Shown in pieces: positions 63,101-64,000 of a stretch of 64,000 bases of DNA. Under the pieces are notes generated by a model. It was given only the letters and a program-made list of their open reading frames with translations, made no database searches and was not told where the DNA came from. The stretch spans positions 2,982,902 through 3,046,901 of the forward strand of contig VZTI01005061.1 of assembly GCA_013397865.1 (NCBI GenBank), in the 5' to 3' direction. Numbering within the stretch: the stretch's first letter is position 1; every line of letters begins with the position of its first letter. The translations under genes were made by a program, and so were the position numbers. The stretch is from Struthidea cinerea (lineage: Eukaryota; Chordata; Aves; Passeriformes; Corcoracidae).

Positions 63101-64000
63101 GACATCAGCTCTTTTCAATTCTAATTTGGACGTGCTGAATTAGCTGGGATATTTTTTAACCTAACCTATGGCATCATTAATATAAAGAACTAGTTATTAA
63201 CTTCTTCATGGCTACCTCCAGTCTTCACCTCATTGTACTCAAATCATGCACGAAGTATGAGTTCCAGGGAGGTAGGAGAGAAATACCTTTCCAGTTGAGA
63301 ATGAGAATTTTCATCTACTGTATAATTGTTTTTGACAATTAAAACAATAAGAAAAGCTAAAAGCAAAGCAATGGAAACAGACACTCTCAAAATTATTTGG
63401 TCCTTTTAAAAAGCCGCTTTTTCTCAAAACTGCTCATACCTCCATACACAGAACTATCTTTACAGAAAACCCTATAATCAGTCTGTAAATTAGGTTAGCC
63501 TAAAAGTGTATTTTTATTTTTCCTGAAAACTATAAATGTGGCAATTATGACATATAAATTGAAGTTTGATTTCCTGTCTATCTTCTTTACTTGAAATTAA
63601 TTATTGTGGATCATAATTTTCTTAACAAAACAACAAAAAAAGGGCTGTTATTGGGCTTCAGGAGCAAGCAAGCCACCCCTTACGTGAATGTTCTGCAGCT
63701 AAAGACATAGATAAACTTCATGGCATTGGAAGCCCAAGTTTATTGGCTTCTATTTATTGTGTCCTTCCAAACAGTCTTTTCCACATCAGGAAACATCAGG
63801 TTATGCTTTGTTTTGAAGGCTTGGCTGTTCCACTTCCCCATTTCAAAGGCAGAAAGTGAACTGCCTGTTAGCAGCCCAGTTTACAACACAGACCGTTGGA
63901 TAGAACTATAAATGGTAAAAGATAATTAACAAGAGATGGTTTAGAAAAATTCATTTCAGACAAGTATAAGCAATGACATTTTTAGCTGGTAGACATTAAG
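60123..64000. other. Unannotated AT-rich noncoding DNA
   Basis: No gene is supported. A very good acceptor-like site ends at 61670 (T-rich tract, then CCTACAG), followed by an 18-codon frame ending in a stop; by itself this is weak. A G/T-rich stretch at 61436-61480 is simple sequence. The frame at 60216-60458 shows no family features. Confidence 0.45.
62600..62676 (-). mobile_element. Possible MIR-like or related ancient SINE fragment, antisense
   Basis: GAGCACTGTACAC is followed by TGCTATCATTACAG, TTTTCAGACATGGTAACAAG and GCACAGAGG. This resembles the reverse-complement end of MIR-type SINEs, where TATTTTACAGATGGGGAAAC is followed by AAGGCACAGAG. Only about 35 bases are convincing. Confidence 0.35.

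Noticed and set aside
1..64000. Search for tRNA, rRNA, CRISPR array or bacterial-type operon
   Set aside because: No B-box-like GGTTCGANNCC, no regularly spaced direct repeats with unique spacers, and no dense run of long co-oriented open frames.

Overview
This window looks like nuclear DNA from a bird. It is AT-rich, has long stretches without dispersed repeats, and carries several decayed fragments of the CR1 LINE family. It also has one well-preserved solo LTR of the ERVL type that is common in neoavian genomes. All assignments come from reading the sequence; no search was run. I cannot name the species or the chromosome, and the CR1/ERVL evidence supports 'bird, probably Neoaves' and no more.

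No protein-coding gene, tRNA, rRNA, CRISPR array or bacterial-type operon can be supported. Every open frame of about 60-120 codons I inspected looks like chance, low complexity, or repeat-derived sequence. The window is best read as a gene desert or the inside of a very long intron. A few short stretches combine a strong splice-acceptor context with an open frame. I list them as low-confidence candidate exons, because such combinations are frequent by chance in 64 kb of AT-rich DNA.

Layout. 1-1950: plain AT-rich DNA. 1950-3200: the only clearly GC-rich, CpG-bearing block, broken by a 145-base gap and containing a 7-bp minisatellite. 3200-13590: AT-rich DNA with an A/C-only tract and an old CR1 fragment. 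13590-16050: a second CR1, a MIR-like fragment, and a short segment whose translation resembles the C-terminal end of a Ty1/copia RNase H, which is the most unexpected signal here. 16050-26150: plain DNA interrupted by the 546-bp solo ERVL LTR (minus strand, perfect 5-bp target duplication). 26150-32200: a CR1 remnant, a 14-bp perfect inverted repeat, a 49-bp-period tandem duplication, and a 55-base gap whose flanks repeat each other (probable assembly artefact). 32200-50200: mostly plain DNA, a fourth CR1 fragment, and two candidate terminal exons near 36.8 and 42.7 kb. 50200-64000: a palindromic MITE-like fossil, a candidate terminal exon with a polyadenylation signal, an unexplained 27-bp exact repeat 2.3 kb apart, and a MIR-like fragment.

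There is no set of genes here that works together, and I see no convincing new biological system. The observations that most deserve a check are the copia-like fragment, the CpG-bearing candidate exons, the GC-rich block with the gap, and the 27-bp repeat pair.
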